64,000 bases of DNA from Colius striatus (GCF_028858725.1 NC_084759.1:87340944-87404943), one strand, 5' to 3'; positions 9,941 to 22,053 are shown, counted from the stretch's first letter. Numbers and translations: made by a program. Notes: generated by a model not told the origin, from the letters alone.

Positions 9941-12900
9941 GCCCAGCAACTGGGTGGAAAACTTTACCTCCTTATTGAACAAAAAGATATTTACATTTAA
10001 TAGTCCCATGGGGACACACTTCTCCTTTCAATTTTATGTTAGTGTATGCATTGGCTGGTTTGCTATGTGAGGTGAGTGAAGCTACCACCTGAGCAGTTGA
10101 GCTGGGAGGTTTTTGTATTAGGAGTCTGTTGTTCCTTTTCCTTGTGTGCAGGTAATATCTGTCTATGATAAAACGAGTTCCAAAGGGAGAGATGGAATCT
10201 CCAAGTTCCAGTTTTGGATCAAATAACCAAAATGTTTAAGGTCTAAGTCAGAAACACTGATGTCTGGGCAGGCCAGTAAGTTACTTTTTTTGTAAAGGAG
10301 TTAAGGTCATGTCAATAAACTCCTCCTTGTAACTGCAACACTCTAGCTATTCCCATTTTAGGGCTAACCTCTGTTCCCACACCATATCTAACTGCTGGTC
10401 TCACAGAACCAGTTTAAGTCGAAGACTACAACTTTTACAGTTTCATCTGAAGGTGATATCCAAACTGCTCTGTTCTTTGAGTGCTTGGGAGTACTGACAG
10501 TAGGAAAGCTGGTCCTCCTCTTACAGCTGTAGGAGAGTGTATAAAGCTCTGTATGCTAATGGTCATGATATGACCCCCTTGGAGATGTCCTATGAAAGGT
10601 CCCCTTCCCTGGGAGCAGGTGAGCCCATATTGCTGAAGTATGCCTTCTGAAACAGATCTTTTACTCAGAAAGTTTTGTAGAAGCCACGCTTCTTCCTTAA
10701 TTTTTTCTCTCCACCCTTGCAATATTCAGTCCTTCCCCCTCTCCTCTGCCTTCTATGAGGTACAAGTGACAGTCGCAAAATTACCTTCCCCTAGGAAGCT
10801 CAGCATAATTGTTCATCAAACAACAAGGCCCTATCAAGTTCCAGACTTTGCACTTGAGGATAAAAAGGCAGCAGTGAGCCTGAGTGGGCAGAGCACGTAC
10901 ACTAACCAAAGAGCATTTTCTCTTCAGAGTTGAGAAAAACCATGACAGTTGCCAATTCCAGATTATTTCTACCTTCAGGACAGGAGAGCTAGCATGAAAA
11001 AATCCTGCTTTCTGCTGGTGTGGGCTTTTAGTAAGTAAGATGTATTACACCCATCCTTGGCTACTTAAATAACACTGTCTCACTCCGTATAAACCAACTA
11101 ATAATATGAATGAAAAAATAAGCTATGGATCGTGAAGCAAGTGGGAATGGATAATCAATTTTTATCACTAATATTGTGGGTAAGACCAATAACTCTGGAT
11201 GAGTTATGAAAGTCTCTGCTCTGAGCAGATGCATCTCCTTTCCAAGCAGCCTTAGTAACAGAAAAAGTGCTGAATTAAATATATTAAAACAAACCAAACA
11301 TTTATTTTCATTGTCCATCATGTCTCTTTTTAAATGTAGGAATGCGAAATTCTCACAGGTGGGCTGGCCATGGGAGGCACAATAACGATGGACTAGAAAA
11401 GCCTTTCAGCTTTACAAACATGGGTTCAAATCAAGCTTAAGTAAGTGACAGGTGAAATGGGGCTATTGATTTCAATCTAGTCCCGTTTGGCTACAGCAAA
11501 AACTTGACACAACAGTGTCTTAGCGCTTAAAGGGATGCCGTCAGCCGAAAGATAACACTTCTGCTGGAGAACATTTGCAGTGCTATTTGTAACACTTGAG
11601 GTTACTGGACTGGTTGAGATCACTCGTGCTGAAAGATATCAGAGAGTAAATTTACCTCCCACAATTTTGGGAGGTGTGTTAACTTTGTACTTTTGGCAGT
11701 GCTTTCTGACAGACCTGTGCCCCAAAGCTCCACTCCAGCTACATGGTAGAGCAGACACGATTCACATGTGCAGGTCAGGCCGGGAAATGTGTTTTCCTTG
11801 AAACTGGTTTGTCAAAGAAAAGGATTCGGAGTGGAGTAAAAAATCTTCTGCTGAGCAGGAACCAACCTGCCAGGCAAGCAGTAAGGTCTGCCTGATTTTC
11901 TTCTCTGCCCATGCACCCATCTGCCCAGCAACCCACTTAGAAATCTGTTGAGGAAGCCTGAGGCAACCTTGTGGTAGAGGGGGACAGCATTGCCCTCCAG
12001 TCTCATTACATGGGGCAGGTTCATCTCAGGGGGATTCACAATGCAAGTGATGATGAATCCAGACCAATGTCAGGAAGCCTGTAGGGGAAGAGATGACCAT
12101 TTTCTGCCTCTCTGCATACATGAGTAATTTTGTGGGTTTTTTCAGACTACACCTTTGTTTAAGATGTGGTACAGGCAGAAGTGAAAAGCCTGATCTTTGG
12201 TTCATGGCGGTCAAGGATAGACTGCATGAGGCACTGAGAAAAAGAGAGAGAGCTTTATGCAAAACAAAACGTGTCTGTTGGGCTGTAAAATCTACCCAGA
12301 GGCCTCAGAGTCTGGTACACTGCTTGAAACTCTTCATTTTGAAGAACTTCCTAATTTCTCAAAAACTTCATTTTGACAAACCACAAGGTATCATATGGAA
12401 AGAGGGCACATCGACAGCATGGGATGCAACATAGTGCAGAGATCCCTGATCTAAGTGGCAGGCAAGTGTGCACCCCTGCTTCAATTGTAGCATGGTGCCA
12501 CACAGAGATGTGAGCTCCCATTCCCAAACCAGACAAGGCCTGCTAGCACAGCGGCCCGCACCATCATGCCCAGGGCAAAGCTCTGCACTGAAATGGCCGT
12601 GCTGCTCCCCATTACAGAGACGTGCCAAATCCAACCCGGGAGGTGGGTTCTGAGGGCCCTGTTCCTGCAAGAAGGCCCCAGAAGGTCCTTGGAGCAAATG
12701 CAGTGGCCAAGGTTATGCTCTTTTGCAGCTGGGAATAAATAAGGGTTGGACCTTGCTTTGCCTGAGAGGTGGCACGGGTAGGGCTGTAAGTGGTGTGTGC
12801 TCACAACTCCACCATGAACTTGCAAGATCACACCTTAAGGATCCTATTTCAAAAGACTCCAGCATGAACCATCAGGACTTGATTTTTAAACACTTCCATG

Positions 12901-15900
12901 CTCTTTTGGGTCAGGTCAAAGGGACTCAGGGATGAGCACAGGGAGCTCTGTTTAAAGCCTGGCCTTCACTGGTCACTGCCTATCTCCTGAATCTCTCAGC
13001 CAAGGTGACCAGCTCAGGGCCATAGCGTGGAGATGGGCATTTTCTTTCTTTTGTTCCTAAACGGACATGCAGTGTCATTTAAATATTACAAGCCTCCACC
13101 ATTGAAAAATCTCAAGACCTCGTGGCTGCAAAGCTCCACTCTTCTACAGAGCATAAAATGGCAGAGAATAGTGAAAGAATACCTCTTACATCAAGCAAGT
13201 TCTCTGTGCAATCTTCTTTTAAAAATTAAATGATACAGAAAATCATCAATTCAAAGTCTCATCGTAGTGACCCAGCTTCAACATTATCTGAAGATTATGT
13301 TCATCCCTCATTTAATGAGGCTGTTTGTCAGTTTAGGGGAGGAATGGAGTGAACCCCCTCCCTGATCCTGGGAGAACTAGGATAAGTGTGAAAAATTTGA
13401 TGGTGGTGCTGTCTTCAATGTAGTATGGAGTAATAGTACATACCTGTAAAAGGTACGTGTAAAAGGCTGGATTCCTAATGCTGTTCTGAAAATTACCTTA
13501 AAACACATGCAATAATATGTTTTATAGGTATATAGATAGATATTCTGGTCATTTTCTTGATGCTATGGGTGTCAAACACCTAATGGTAGGAGACTTTCCT
13601 TTTTGTGCCTTAGACTGCTGAATGCTGTATGTGTCTCCTCTGAACGTACCATTTACCCCAGTTTGAGGCAAGGAACGTAGTTTAGGATTTTTAACTGACT
13701 TTCCTAGGTGTGACCCAGGCACAGTGAGTGCTGATTTACCTTTCAGGAGCACCCTTTCTCTTGGAAGCTGAAGAGGAGCTTGCTGTTGCTCTGAACCCTG
13801 CTCAGCCGTTTGCCCTCTGGTAGTGATGGGGAACGTGGCAGCTTGTCTGCCCGCTCCCATTTCTTCCTGCAGGCACCGTGTTGTATATCCCTCATGAGTC
13901 TGACCACAGCTTTCAGAAACATCCAATAAATCAACAGTTAAAAGGGAAGAGTAGACATGGGGAGCAGGTGCTTATTATCTGTGCATCTCTGGAGAAGAAT
14001 AACCCACAGTGTATTTCCATGCCCATTTGAAATGGAATATGACCATGACCCTGCAAGTGGCTCTGCTTGAATTGTTCATGGCATCATGTTTTACTCCTAA
14101 TATTTTCATTGTCTGCCTCCATCAGTTTTACCTACCACTGTAGCATTAATTTTGTATGTGGATATGGAGGCTGTGCTTTAAATAATACAGCATATGCTTT
14201 TTATTTGCCATGTAGAATAATATTTTTTTGGATGATTTATGTTCCACCTGGACAAAATTATTTTTTATGATGGGTTTATTTCATTTGCTCCCACATTCCC
14301 AAAAGGGGGGAAAAAAAGAGAAACCTTGTAAACCACCAATAATGACCGACATAGAAATCTGCTTTGAAATACAAATTTACTGCAAAAACAGATTCTCTCC
14401 AGCTATGTAAATGAAAAAATGCTGTTGTAACAATCTGAAGCTTGTGAACGCATGGTACTGCTAGAGAGTGTAATCTTCAGGCTCTTGTATCATCCCTTAC
14501 ACAATGCTGGGAGTATGGACAAATTCACTGACATCTATAAGCTCTTCCAGCAGAACAAAATTACACATATGGCCAGAGCATGGATTTAATTTAGCTCTTT
14601 TCAGAACTTCATCAAGAAACAAAGCCAGGACAAAACCCTGTAGTCTTTTCGATCTGCACATTTGCCACAGAACTCCATAGGCTAAGCCGCCAAATCTACC
14701 TCCACTCCAGTTTTCACAAGGACTACAGAAAAATATATTACTTCCCATTGAAACAAGTTAGCTTCAAACAGACAATATGGGCCTCAATGACAAAACAAAG
14801 AAACAAGCGAGTATGATATACCTTGTTTTGTGTTTTGCGACCCTGGAAAAGACTGGCAGTATTTTCCTGTTAATCTATCACCCACAGAAATACTCATTAC
14901 ACACAGATTTATTTTAAAACAAACAAACAAAAAAGCCATTCGCAGTCCTTAGCACAACTTTGTTCTGATTTCATCTTCCAGCTTTTGGTGCTGGTGCTTT
15001 TTGTAAAGCAGCTAAATATTAATCACACAAATCCATAACAATCATAGCAGTCAGAAAGCTCTGCTTCTATTTTCAGTTGTAATAGCTGTCTTTAACCATA
15101 CAACATCCTACATCCTAAACCGCATTGTAATAGGAGTGCATATAATAGGGACACAAAATGCCTCCACGTCTGAACCGTGGAGCTGGGAAGAGCAGGATAC
15201 CCTTTCAGAGCAGTTTCCCTTTTAATACTGAACGTAACAAGAAGAGGGAGGAGTCCCACAGGAAAACCCCACTGCTCCTAGTCCCACTCTGAGGTCATCA
15301 CCAAGGGGTAAAAATCCAAAATGGTATCTCCCCCTTGGCATCTTCTAGCGGCAAACAGAAGATTTGTTCCCATGCAGGCTTTCTCCTCCCCGCACAAAGC
15401 TCTGGTCCAGCCTCTCAACCTGACACATCCCTAATTCTTGCTCTGCCAGCTAGCACAGATTGCTTCAGTGAAGGTGGAACACCTTTGTTCTGCTCCATTT
15501 TCTTCTCTTTCTGAGCACTGAGAAGAGTGGCAAAATTATCAACAAGCTAGGCACTGAAAATCAAGTCACTAGTTTAAAACAAGGAAATACAATCTATAGG
15601 ATGAAGGTGCTCTGTATCTGTTTCTTCATCATACCAGCCCCGGGGTCTTTCAAACAAAACCAGAGCTCCTGTTCTTCCGCAAACTCCTTGGGATGAAGAC
15701 AGCTCCTGCAGGAATCTGGAGCCTGCAGATGGGAAAGGGAAGGAAAACAGTATAAAAAAGTTACAGTAGATGGTGCTAGAAAGGTGCAGAAGACACCATC
15801 CAGTCATTTGAGGATACCTGCAAGATTTACTCCTAAGCTAAGCAGTTTAGAAAATGTGCAATTTAGATTTATCAGTTTAGAAGGGAGATTCAGATAAAAA

Positions 15901-16299
15901 CAGTTGAGCCGGTGAGATGATTAAATGGAGAACCTCACGCTGAGATGATGCTCACCTCCCTACACGTGCCGACCAAGGGGAAATCGGGCACGGGCACCCC
16001 CTCAAGCTGCACCCAAGAGGTGACAGAGAAGGCAAGGTGCTGCAGGGTGACAGGAGGAGAGGAGGCAAGCTGCAGGGAGAGACCTTCCTGCACCCAGGAA
16101 CTTCTCCCAGGAGTCCGAGCCGGCACCCTTCCCGCCTGTTGGGATGGGGATGGCAGACACAGTGGGAATGCTGCAGGTTACACTCAGAGCGGGAAGTGCA
16201 GAGGGGTATTTCCCGATGTGGGCCCCTATGTGTCAAAGTGTTAATATCACATAGCGAAGTGGTCTCGTGTATTTAATTGTATCAGGCGGGAGAACTCTG
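9941..16299. other. Intergenic sequence, no gene seen
   Basis: About 6.4 kb without a recognised gene, RNA or transposon. Open frames of up to 125 codons (for example minus-strand 13549-13926 and 12481-12831) overlap one another on both strands and show no domain. There is no CpG island. A 'GGTTCAAATC' near 11424 resembles a tRNA T-arm but no cloverleaf can be built around it. Confidence 0.55.
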
Positions 16300-16565
16300 A
16301 TATATGCTGCACTCGGTTCGCTGCTCACGTGCAGATTTACTCGGCGTTTTAGCATGCGTGCTGCCTCGCTGACAGAGATTAAAGGCTCTCCTCAGAGCCC
16401 CAGGTATTATGCTCAAATGTATAAATCAGGGCTTAATATAGAATATTTGTCCATAAAAATATATCACAGTGGCATTCGTTTGGCTATCTGCATATTAAAT
16501 ACCGTTACAGAAAGTCATGGGTTTATGGAGGGCTATTTTGCTATGCCAGTAAAGTCTCCTGCCAT
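16300..16565. promoter_or_regulatory. Candidate conserved non-coding element
   Basis: AT-rich, non-repetitive sequence with densely packed factor-like motifs: CTGCTCACGTGCAGATTTAC (an E-box CACGTG), TTTTAGCATGCGTGCTG, CATAAAAATATATCA (SRF/MEF2-like) and CTGCATATTAAATACC. It falls inside a 155-codon plus-strand frame (16267-16734) with no recognisable protein family. Lack of stop codons together with motif density is common in conserved non-coding DNA. Conservation itself is an inference. Confidence 0.25.
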
Positions 16566-17440
16566 CATGAATGGGTGCCTTTCCTGCGTGGTGGTGAAGA
16601 GGAAAGGGGCAGTTTTTGCTAACACTATTCATGACCTCCTGCACCTGCCCCCATTCTCTGTGCTGTGCTGTGCCGGGAACCTGCTCCCAGGCTGGCCTCT
16701 GGCTCTGGCAGGGCAGGGATCACGGTGGAGATGACACTGTGAGCCTCTAAAGGAGAAAATTGCATGATGCATCACCACTCACGAGCACCAGTCAGAGAGC
16801 TGTTTAGACTGAGATTACAGTCTCAGAGGAGACTCTCGTGCCTCTTGGTCACAGGGTTACTACGATGATGCAGTTGCAGCTTGTATGCAGGAGGGAGGAG
16901 GGATTTAAATGATGGTCAGAAAGAAAAGCTGGATAAAACCTTCACAAACCCTGTTCAGATTAACCCAGATTCCCAAGTTCTCAGCTTTTAGGGACTTGAA
17001 ATTGGCTAAATTGATTCTTTCCCCTTAAAGAGAAGAAGAAAGATGGAAAGGAGAGGATGAAGCTTATACCTCAGCCACGAGTTTACAAGCATCATTTTAG
17101 ACTGGAGGGAATCAATGCTCCCTGAAAGAGTTTGTGCAGTCCAGAGGTCTCGATCGTTCTCACTCCAATTCCATATTAACACAGCTCTACGAATTTCTCT
17201 GCGTCTGCTCCTAACTCACAGGGATGCAAGGGGGAGAAAATCAGAGGGCTGCTCTTCATCCTCTTCATTTTCAAGGGAGGTTGGTTTGGGGTTTTTTTGT
17301 CTTTTTCTTTTAAATTCCTATTATTAACACAGAAAAAAAACCTCCACCAAACCCACAAAAAAACCCAAAGTCCCTGAGATCCCTGGCGCATCCTTGGAGT
17401 GGCTGCAGCCTCATCATGGATGACTAGACAACCGCCACTG
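16566..17440. other. Intergenic sequence, no gene seen
   Basis: No gene or repeat recognised. Short T/A homopolymers lie at about 17290-17340. Confidence 0.5.
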
Positions 17441-17612
17441 TGCCACATAATGAGGAGCACGCACGCTGCACCGGGAGATACTAATGAGGGAGCTACAGCC
17501 CCCTTAGCCCTCTCCAGTAAATCCGTGTCTGCGAGCCATGTTTTATTTATCAGGCTTATTATAGCAGCGCTAAGGAGCCATTTGAAAAGGGCCACTGTTG
17601 TCCTGGGCACTA
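17441..17612. promoter_or_regulatory. Candidate conserved non-coding element
   Basis: A unique-looking stretch with HOX/CDX-like 'GCCATGTTTTATTTATCAGG' and 'CTTATTATAGCAGCGCTAAG' blocks, about 4.6 kb upstream of the MID1IP1 TATA box. Open frames run through it on both strands (17176-17610 minus, 17399-17848 plus), neither with a recognised domain. The call rests on texture only. Confidence 0.25.
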
Positions 17613-19088
17613 CACATCACAGTGCCTGCTCCCACCACCTTCCAGGGGAAACAGATGAAGCTGGCAAAAGGCAGGGGAGAGGGATGCTACACATGTGCCA
17701 TGTAAACAACACTGAGGCAGCAGCATTTATCCTGTCTGTTCATTTATGCAGCAGGGTTTGGACTGTTTTGACCTCCCGCTGCCAGCTGAGTACTGCTTGG
17801 GAGGGATCCCAGGCCCTGAAAATATGCAGTGACTGGCAAACAGATTAAAGCTGAACTTGCAATGACTTCCAGGAATGCTTCTACGGAAGAAAGGACTTTG
17901 GCAAAGACCCAGGTGCAAGCTGCAGAGCCAAGTGACTTGGAGGGGCTTCACAGGAGCCACCTGAAACAGCCACCTCCCTGCACAGCACTGCTCCCTGCTC
18001 CTGCTCCTGTGCTTTCCACCACTCACATGAAACACCGTTCATCTGCACGTAGAGAAGGCTACAATGTGGAGCCCTTGTTGTGCTATTTCTGTCTCTCTCA
18101 GATTTACATGCTGCCAGAGGGAAAGGGGATTTACGGTCACCACTCCCTTCTCCAAACATACTCTTCCTGACCCCTCTGCATACCTTCCCAGAGGTTTCTG
18201 CTTTGGAGAACTGCTCTACTCAAGGGGGACCAACAGGAACAGGAGTAAAAGGCAGCTGAGTGGAAAGATGGAAGAGAGACAAGTAAATCTTTGAAAAAAG
18301 TTATACCGCAGATCTCAGCAGGACTTAGACAAACTGGTCTGCATTCCTTTAACAGGTTAGATTTCCACTTGCCCTGGTCATTAGCATGTTAAGCTACAAG
18401 GGCTGATTACGTGAAACTCGTGGAGAAGCATCAATTAAGATAACAAGTTTACACACATTCCTTCTGGATGAGAAATGACAGGTCTCCTCGGTTCAGACTC
18501 GTACAACTGGACTCCGTTTCAGAGAGAGAAGTGTTAACTGCGTGCATCTGTACTGCCACCCAAAATGACAGAAGCCGTTCGCAAGTCTGAGAAAAAATGT
18601 ATGTCAAATAGGAATAGAAGGACTCACCGTTTCCTAGGCTGAACTCTCATCTGCCATGTCACATCTACAGTGAACTGCAAGGGGAAGTGAAAGTCCCAGG
18701 AGATGTTGCTCTTTTACAAGGCCAGCCCAAATGGTGTTCCCAGGCTGCAGAACGCAACACCCGGTATTTGCACGTTTCTCACTTTGCGCCCACGCGAGAT
18801 CTCATCTTCTTTTGCAAACACTTATTTTGCAGAACAACCTCCTAACCGCCAAAGCGTAGCCACTGCTGTTCTGCAACGTGCCAGTGGCACCCGTTTGGTG
18901 CCAGCACGCATCCTGGGAAAACTGTTCGCAAAGACGGGTTGTTATCCTGTTGCCCCTGACGTGAGAATTTAGATAGGCCTTTCCAATGTCACAGAAACCC
19001 ACGCAAAGTTGACAGAATCATCTGTCTTTCCTTGAAAAATCCTGCACAGCTGCTAACGTCGCCGGAGGAGATGGGCCACCAGCAGCAT
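17613..19088. other. Intergenic sequence, no gene seen
   Basis: No gene or repeat recognised. Overlapping chance frames on both strands reach 113 codons. Confidence 0.5.
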
Positions 19089-19215
19089 TATTTCTAAAGC
19101 TAGCCTTAATAGCACTAACCTTAGTGCTGCTCTGGCTAAGTATCGGTCTACAGCTAAGTTAACTAGCTAATACTAGTAATAATAGCTGAGTGACAGTAAT
19201 AGCTAAATAGTAATA
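19089..19215. repeat. Degenerate TAGCTAA / TAATAGC tandem-like repeat
   Basis: The stretch repeats related 7- to 9-mers many times: AAGCTAGCC, TTAATAGCACTAA, CAGCTAAGTTAACTAGCTAA, TACTAGTAATAATAGCTGAG, GTAATAGCTAAATAGTAATA. It is a simple-sequence-derived, partly self-complementary tract with no reading frame. A decayed microsatellite is the likely origin. Confidence 0.6.
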
Positions 19216-20569
19216 GCGACTGTTCATCCCTGTCGTTCAGGAGTCAGAAAGCAGGCACTCATCCAGAAAGGACTGAACCCCACCAGCTCTTTTTGATTTC
19301 AAGAAAAATTAAAGGTTTTGAGGAAATATATTAACTTACGTGTGATTCCCTTTTTTCCTGAACAGCATAACCAAGGCATTTTCACCCTTACATTGCTGGG
19401 CTTGTACATCAGGAGCGCTTCATCCAGTTGAGGTGCTGGATAAAGCCAACCTATGACATTGTGGCCTTGGCTTCCTTATGCAGGCCCTTGTGCTGGGAAA
19501 AGATAAGCATTTATACCATCTTTGCTTCCTCATGGCTCAGGACACAAGACAAGGGGTTTCCATCTGATTCCCCTTCTAGGCACTGCGTGGCCACAATAAC
19601 AGGATCATCCTGAAGAGGACATATTTTAGACAAACACCACTAAAGTTTGGGCTGCAAATGGGATCAACTTTTATGAACAGGAGGGGGAAAAATGTCCTTT
19701 ATTTTTGTCTTGTGTGCACAGCCATTGCCATTACATATTAGTCGAGTTAGAAATACATGCTTCTTTACTTCGTTCTAACCAAAGAGCAGCCACATTTACT
19801 CTGGCTCGTGGTAACAATATACATTATACATATCAGAGACATTTACACTACATATCAAAAGCAATCAGAACATAAGGGAGATTTTTATTAAAAAAAAACA
19901 AAACCAAAAGGCCAATTGCCTTATGCTGTGAAGTCTGGCTCGTGTATGATCTGTCTCAGACTAATGGGTTAGACACTTGGCCCACACTGGCTACAGCACT
20001 GGATTAGTGCTATGCTAAAATGTGGTACCATTTACAGTCAAAGGTAGAAGCAGACTGCGTGGCTCTATCCATTTTGGGAAACAAAAGAGTCAAAATTATT
20101 TTACACTCAGGTCATAATTTGTATCTATCATCGCACTTGAAGACACAGCACTTCCTCGTCTGGTGCTTTTGCTATGACTGCGTATTATCTGCAGCTGCAG
20201 GCTGGGCTATTTCTATCAACTTTTGCTCCTCCCCAGCCCCAGTGTATTCTGACCACGGCTAAAGTCTTCAGTTTTAATTTGTTCCGACATTTATTTATTT
20301 ATTTTAATTTGGAAAGTTGGACAATAAACCAATTCTTCGTTCGAAAGATTTATTGGTATTTTCCCAACTTAACAAATGTTCAGCACACGCTGCATCTCAA
20401 TTCAAGGCAGCAAAACTGCCCGTGGTGTGTTAATGACACACTGGGTCTATACTAAGACGCAAGTATATGTTGTGGCCAATTTTCTAGCCTGGTGAAATTA
20501 CTCGGTTTCGTGTTTTTTCTTGCGTAGTCAATTATCTGGGAAGAGATGGTGATTTCACGGCAGACCGTG
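19216..20569. other. Upstream flank of the CpG island, no gene seen
   Basis: AT-rich sequence leading into the MID1IP1 CpG island. No repeat recognised. Open frames are at most 93 codons without domains. An antisense (divergent) non-coding transcript from the island could run leftward through it, but the sequence does not prove that. Confidence 0.45.
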
Positions 20570-21020
20570 TCTCCGCTTAAGCCCAAGCACTTGCAGCGCT
20601 TGTGCTGCCGACGAAGGGCCGCCTCACTCCTTTCACGGCCGATCTCTCACCCAGTGCAGAAGAATCGGCCTCCTCCTCTCAGGTGGAGCAACGCGGAGGA
20701 AGCCTGAAGATGCTTGAGACCTTCAGGACGCCAGAGAGGCTGCGAGGAGCAAGGAGGCAGCCGGCGCGGCCGGGAAGGGGAGACCCCCTGCCGCTCAGGC
20801 TGGCCCGTTGGCCGGGCTCTGCGCAACCCCTCTGTCCGCTGCCGAGCACCTGCGCTGCCGGGGTGCTCCGCGCATGCTACAGGCGTGCTCTGGGGCTGCT
20901 CGGCGCCGCCGCTCCGCTCGCCCGCAGTCGCCGCGGGCTGTTGCCGGCGCCGCGCGGGCTCTCCCCGGCGGGGGCGGGACGGTAGCGGCGCGGCCCCCGC
21001 CTCTGGCTGTTGGTTGATCC

Positions 21021-21034
21021 GTCGCCATGGCGAC
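21021..21034. promoter_or_regulatory. RFX X-box-like 14-bp palindrome
   Basis: GTCGCCATGGCGAC is a perfect palindrome and fits the RFX X-box layout (GTNNCC, two-base spacer, GGNNAC). It lies about 1.03 kb upstream of the TATA box, within the CpG island. Confidence 0.5.
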
Positions 21035-21084
21035 GCGCTCTACACCCTCCCCCCTCCCCTCGCCCTCCCTCAGCCGCTGTGCCC

Positions 21085-21090
21085 CACGTG
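21085..21090. promoter_or_regulatory. CACGTG E-box
   Basis: CCCACGTGACC contains the palindromic E-box CACGTG followed by AC, the flank preferred by USF and MiT/TFE factors. There is no second E-box five bases downstream, so this is not a complete carbohydrate-response element. Confidence 0.5.
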
Positions 21091-21171
21091 ACCCGCGGCG
21101 GCTCTCCGCCTGTTGCCAGGGCCGCGCGAGCCGGCGACAGGGGGCTGCGTGGGAGGGGGTCGCTGCGTGCC

Positions 21172-21244
21172 ATTGGCTGCTGCCAAGGCTCGCCGATTGG
21201 CCGGGGGCCGGCGGAGCCGAGCCGCTGGACGGCCCGCCGATTGG
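21172..21244. promoter_or_regulatory. Cluster of three inverted CCAAT boxes (NF-Y)
   Basis: ATTGG occurs at 21172-21176, 21196-21200 and 21240-21244, each followed by C as in the ATTGGC NF-Y core on the opposite strand. Start-to-start spacing is 24 and 44 bp. The third box ends 20 bp before an exact SRE-1. Arrays of NF-Y sites are a hallmark of CpG-island and sterol/lipogenic promoters. Confidence 0.7.
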
Positions 21245-21264
21245 CTGTGCCCGGAGGTGAGGCC

Positions 21265-21274
21265 GTGGGGTGAT
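21265..21274 (-). promoter_or_regulatory. Exact SRE-1 decamer (SREBP site)
   Basis: GTGGGGTGAT is the exact reverse complement of ATCACCCCAC, the classical sterol regulatory element 1 of the LDL receptor promoter. An inverted CCAAT box ends 20 bp before it, a spacing typical of SREBP/NF-Y co-regulated promoters. It lies about 780 bp upstream of the TATA box of a lipogenic gene. Use by SREBP is an inference. Confidence 0.6.
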
Positions 21275-21578
21275 GCCGGTCGCCCCGCGGCCCCCCGCTG
21301 CCCCGCTCGGCCGGCAGACAAAAGGCCGCCCGGGAAAGGGGCGCGACCGCTCCCCCCTGCGCCCTCGGGTTGGATCGGCGAAGCTATGCGAGGGGGAGGA
21401 GGGCACTGGGGAGCCGCGGCTCCTCGGCGAGCTGCTGGGAGGCGGCGACGCGAGACAAGCGCCGGCGGCCCCGGCGCCTTCCCCCGCTCCCCGCCAGCCA
21501 GCTCCTTATTGCCGCTGGGGCACGCGGAGCGCAGCGGGGCGGGCGGCGCGGCCGTCACGCTCACCGCGAGCCCGGCAG

Positions 21579-21583
21579 CCAAT
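21579..21583 (+). promoter_or_regulatory. CCAAT box
   Basis: GCAGCCAATGAGCGG is a well-formed CCAAT box about 470 bp upstream of the TATA box and about 35 bp after a GGGGCGGG Sp1-type box. Confidence 0.55.
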
Positions 21584-21830
21584 GAGCGGCCCGGGCGAAC
21601 GCGAACGACACGCGGGGCCCGCGTGTCCCCGCCGCCTGCCCCGTCAATCACTCTACCCCCGCCCGGCCCATCCCCCCTCCCGCCGCCGCTGCCTCAGGGC
21701 TGCTCGCCTCCGCGCGGAGGGAGTGGAGCGGGCTGCGCGCGGGTGTGGGAGCGCTCCTTTCTGCCGTGGCCAGCGGCAACGCCAAAGCCACGCCACAGGG
21801 TCCCCCTCGGCGAGCGGGATGGATGCCCGC

Positions 21831-21866
21831 GGGGTGCTCTGTGCCCCCGGGGTGCTCTGTGCCCCC
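21831..21866 (+). repeat. 18-bp perfect tandem duplication
   Basis: GGGGTGCTCTGTGCCCCC occurs twice head to tail with no mismatch, about 190 bp upstream of the TATA box. Each unit is nearly self-complementary at its ends (GGGG...CCCC), so it could form small hairpins. A recent slippage duplication is likely. Confidence 0.9.
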
Positions 21867-22053
21867 GGCTCGGCTCAGCCCGGCCCGGCTGGCCAGTCGT
21901 TCGGTCGGTCCCTACGCCCTCCCCGCCGCGGTGCCCTCCCCCGGTGCGGGGTGAGAGGCGGAGTCAGAGCGGCGCGGCCGCCTCCCGCCGCCTTTATCTG
22001 CCGTGCCGGCGCGGGGGGTGGCACTGGGAAACACCTTGTTTTAAGATACGCGC

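Noticed and set aside
11415-11435. GGTTCAAATC resembling a tRNA T-arm
   Set aside because: No matching acceptor, D or anticodon stems can be built around it.
15343-15356. Second CTCF-like site (TTCTAGCGGCAAA)
   Set aside because: It lacks one base between AG and GGC relative to the CTCF core, so the match fails.
21085-21101. Carbohydrate-response element (two E-boxes five bases apart) for ChREBP
   Set aside because: Only one E-box is present. The second half would be CGGCGG, which does not fit CANNTG.
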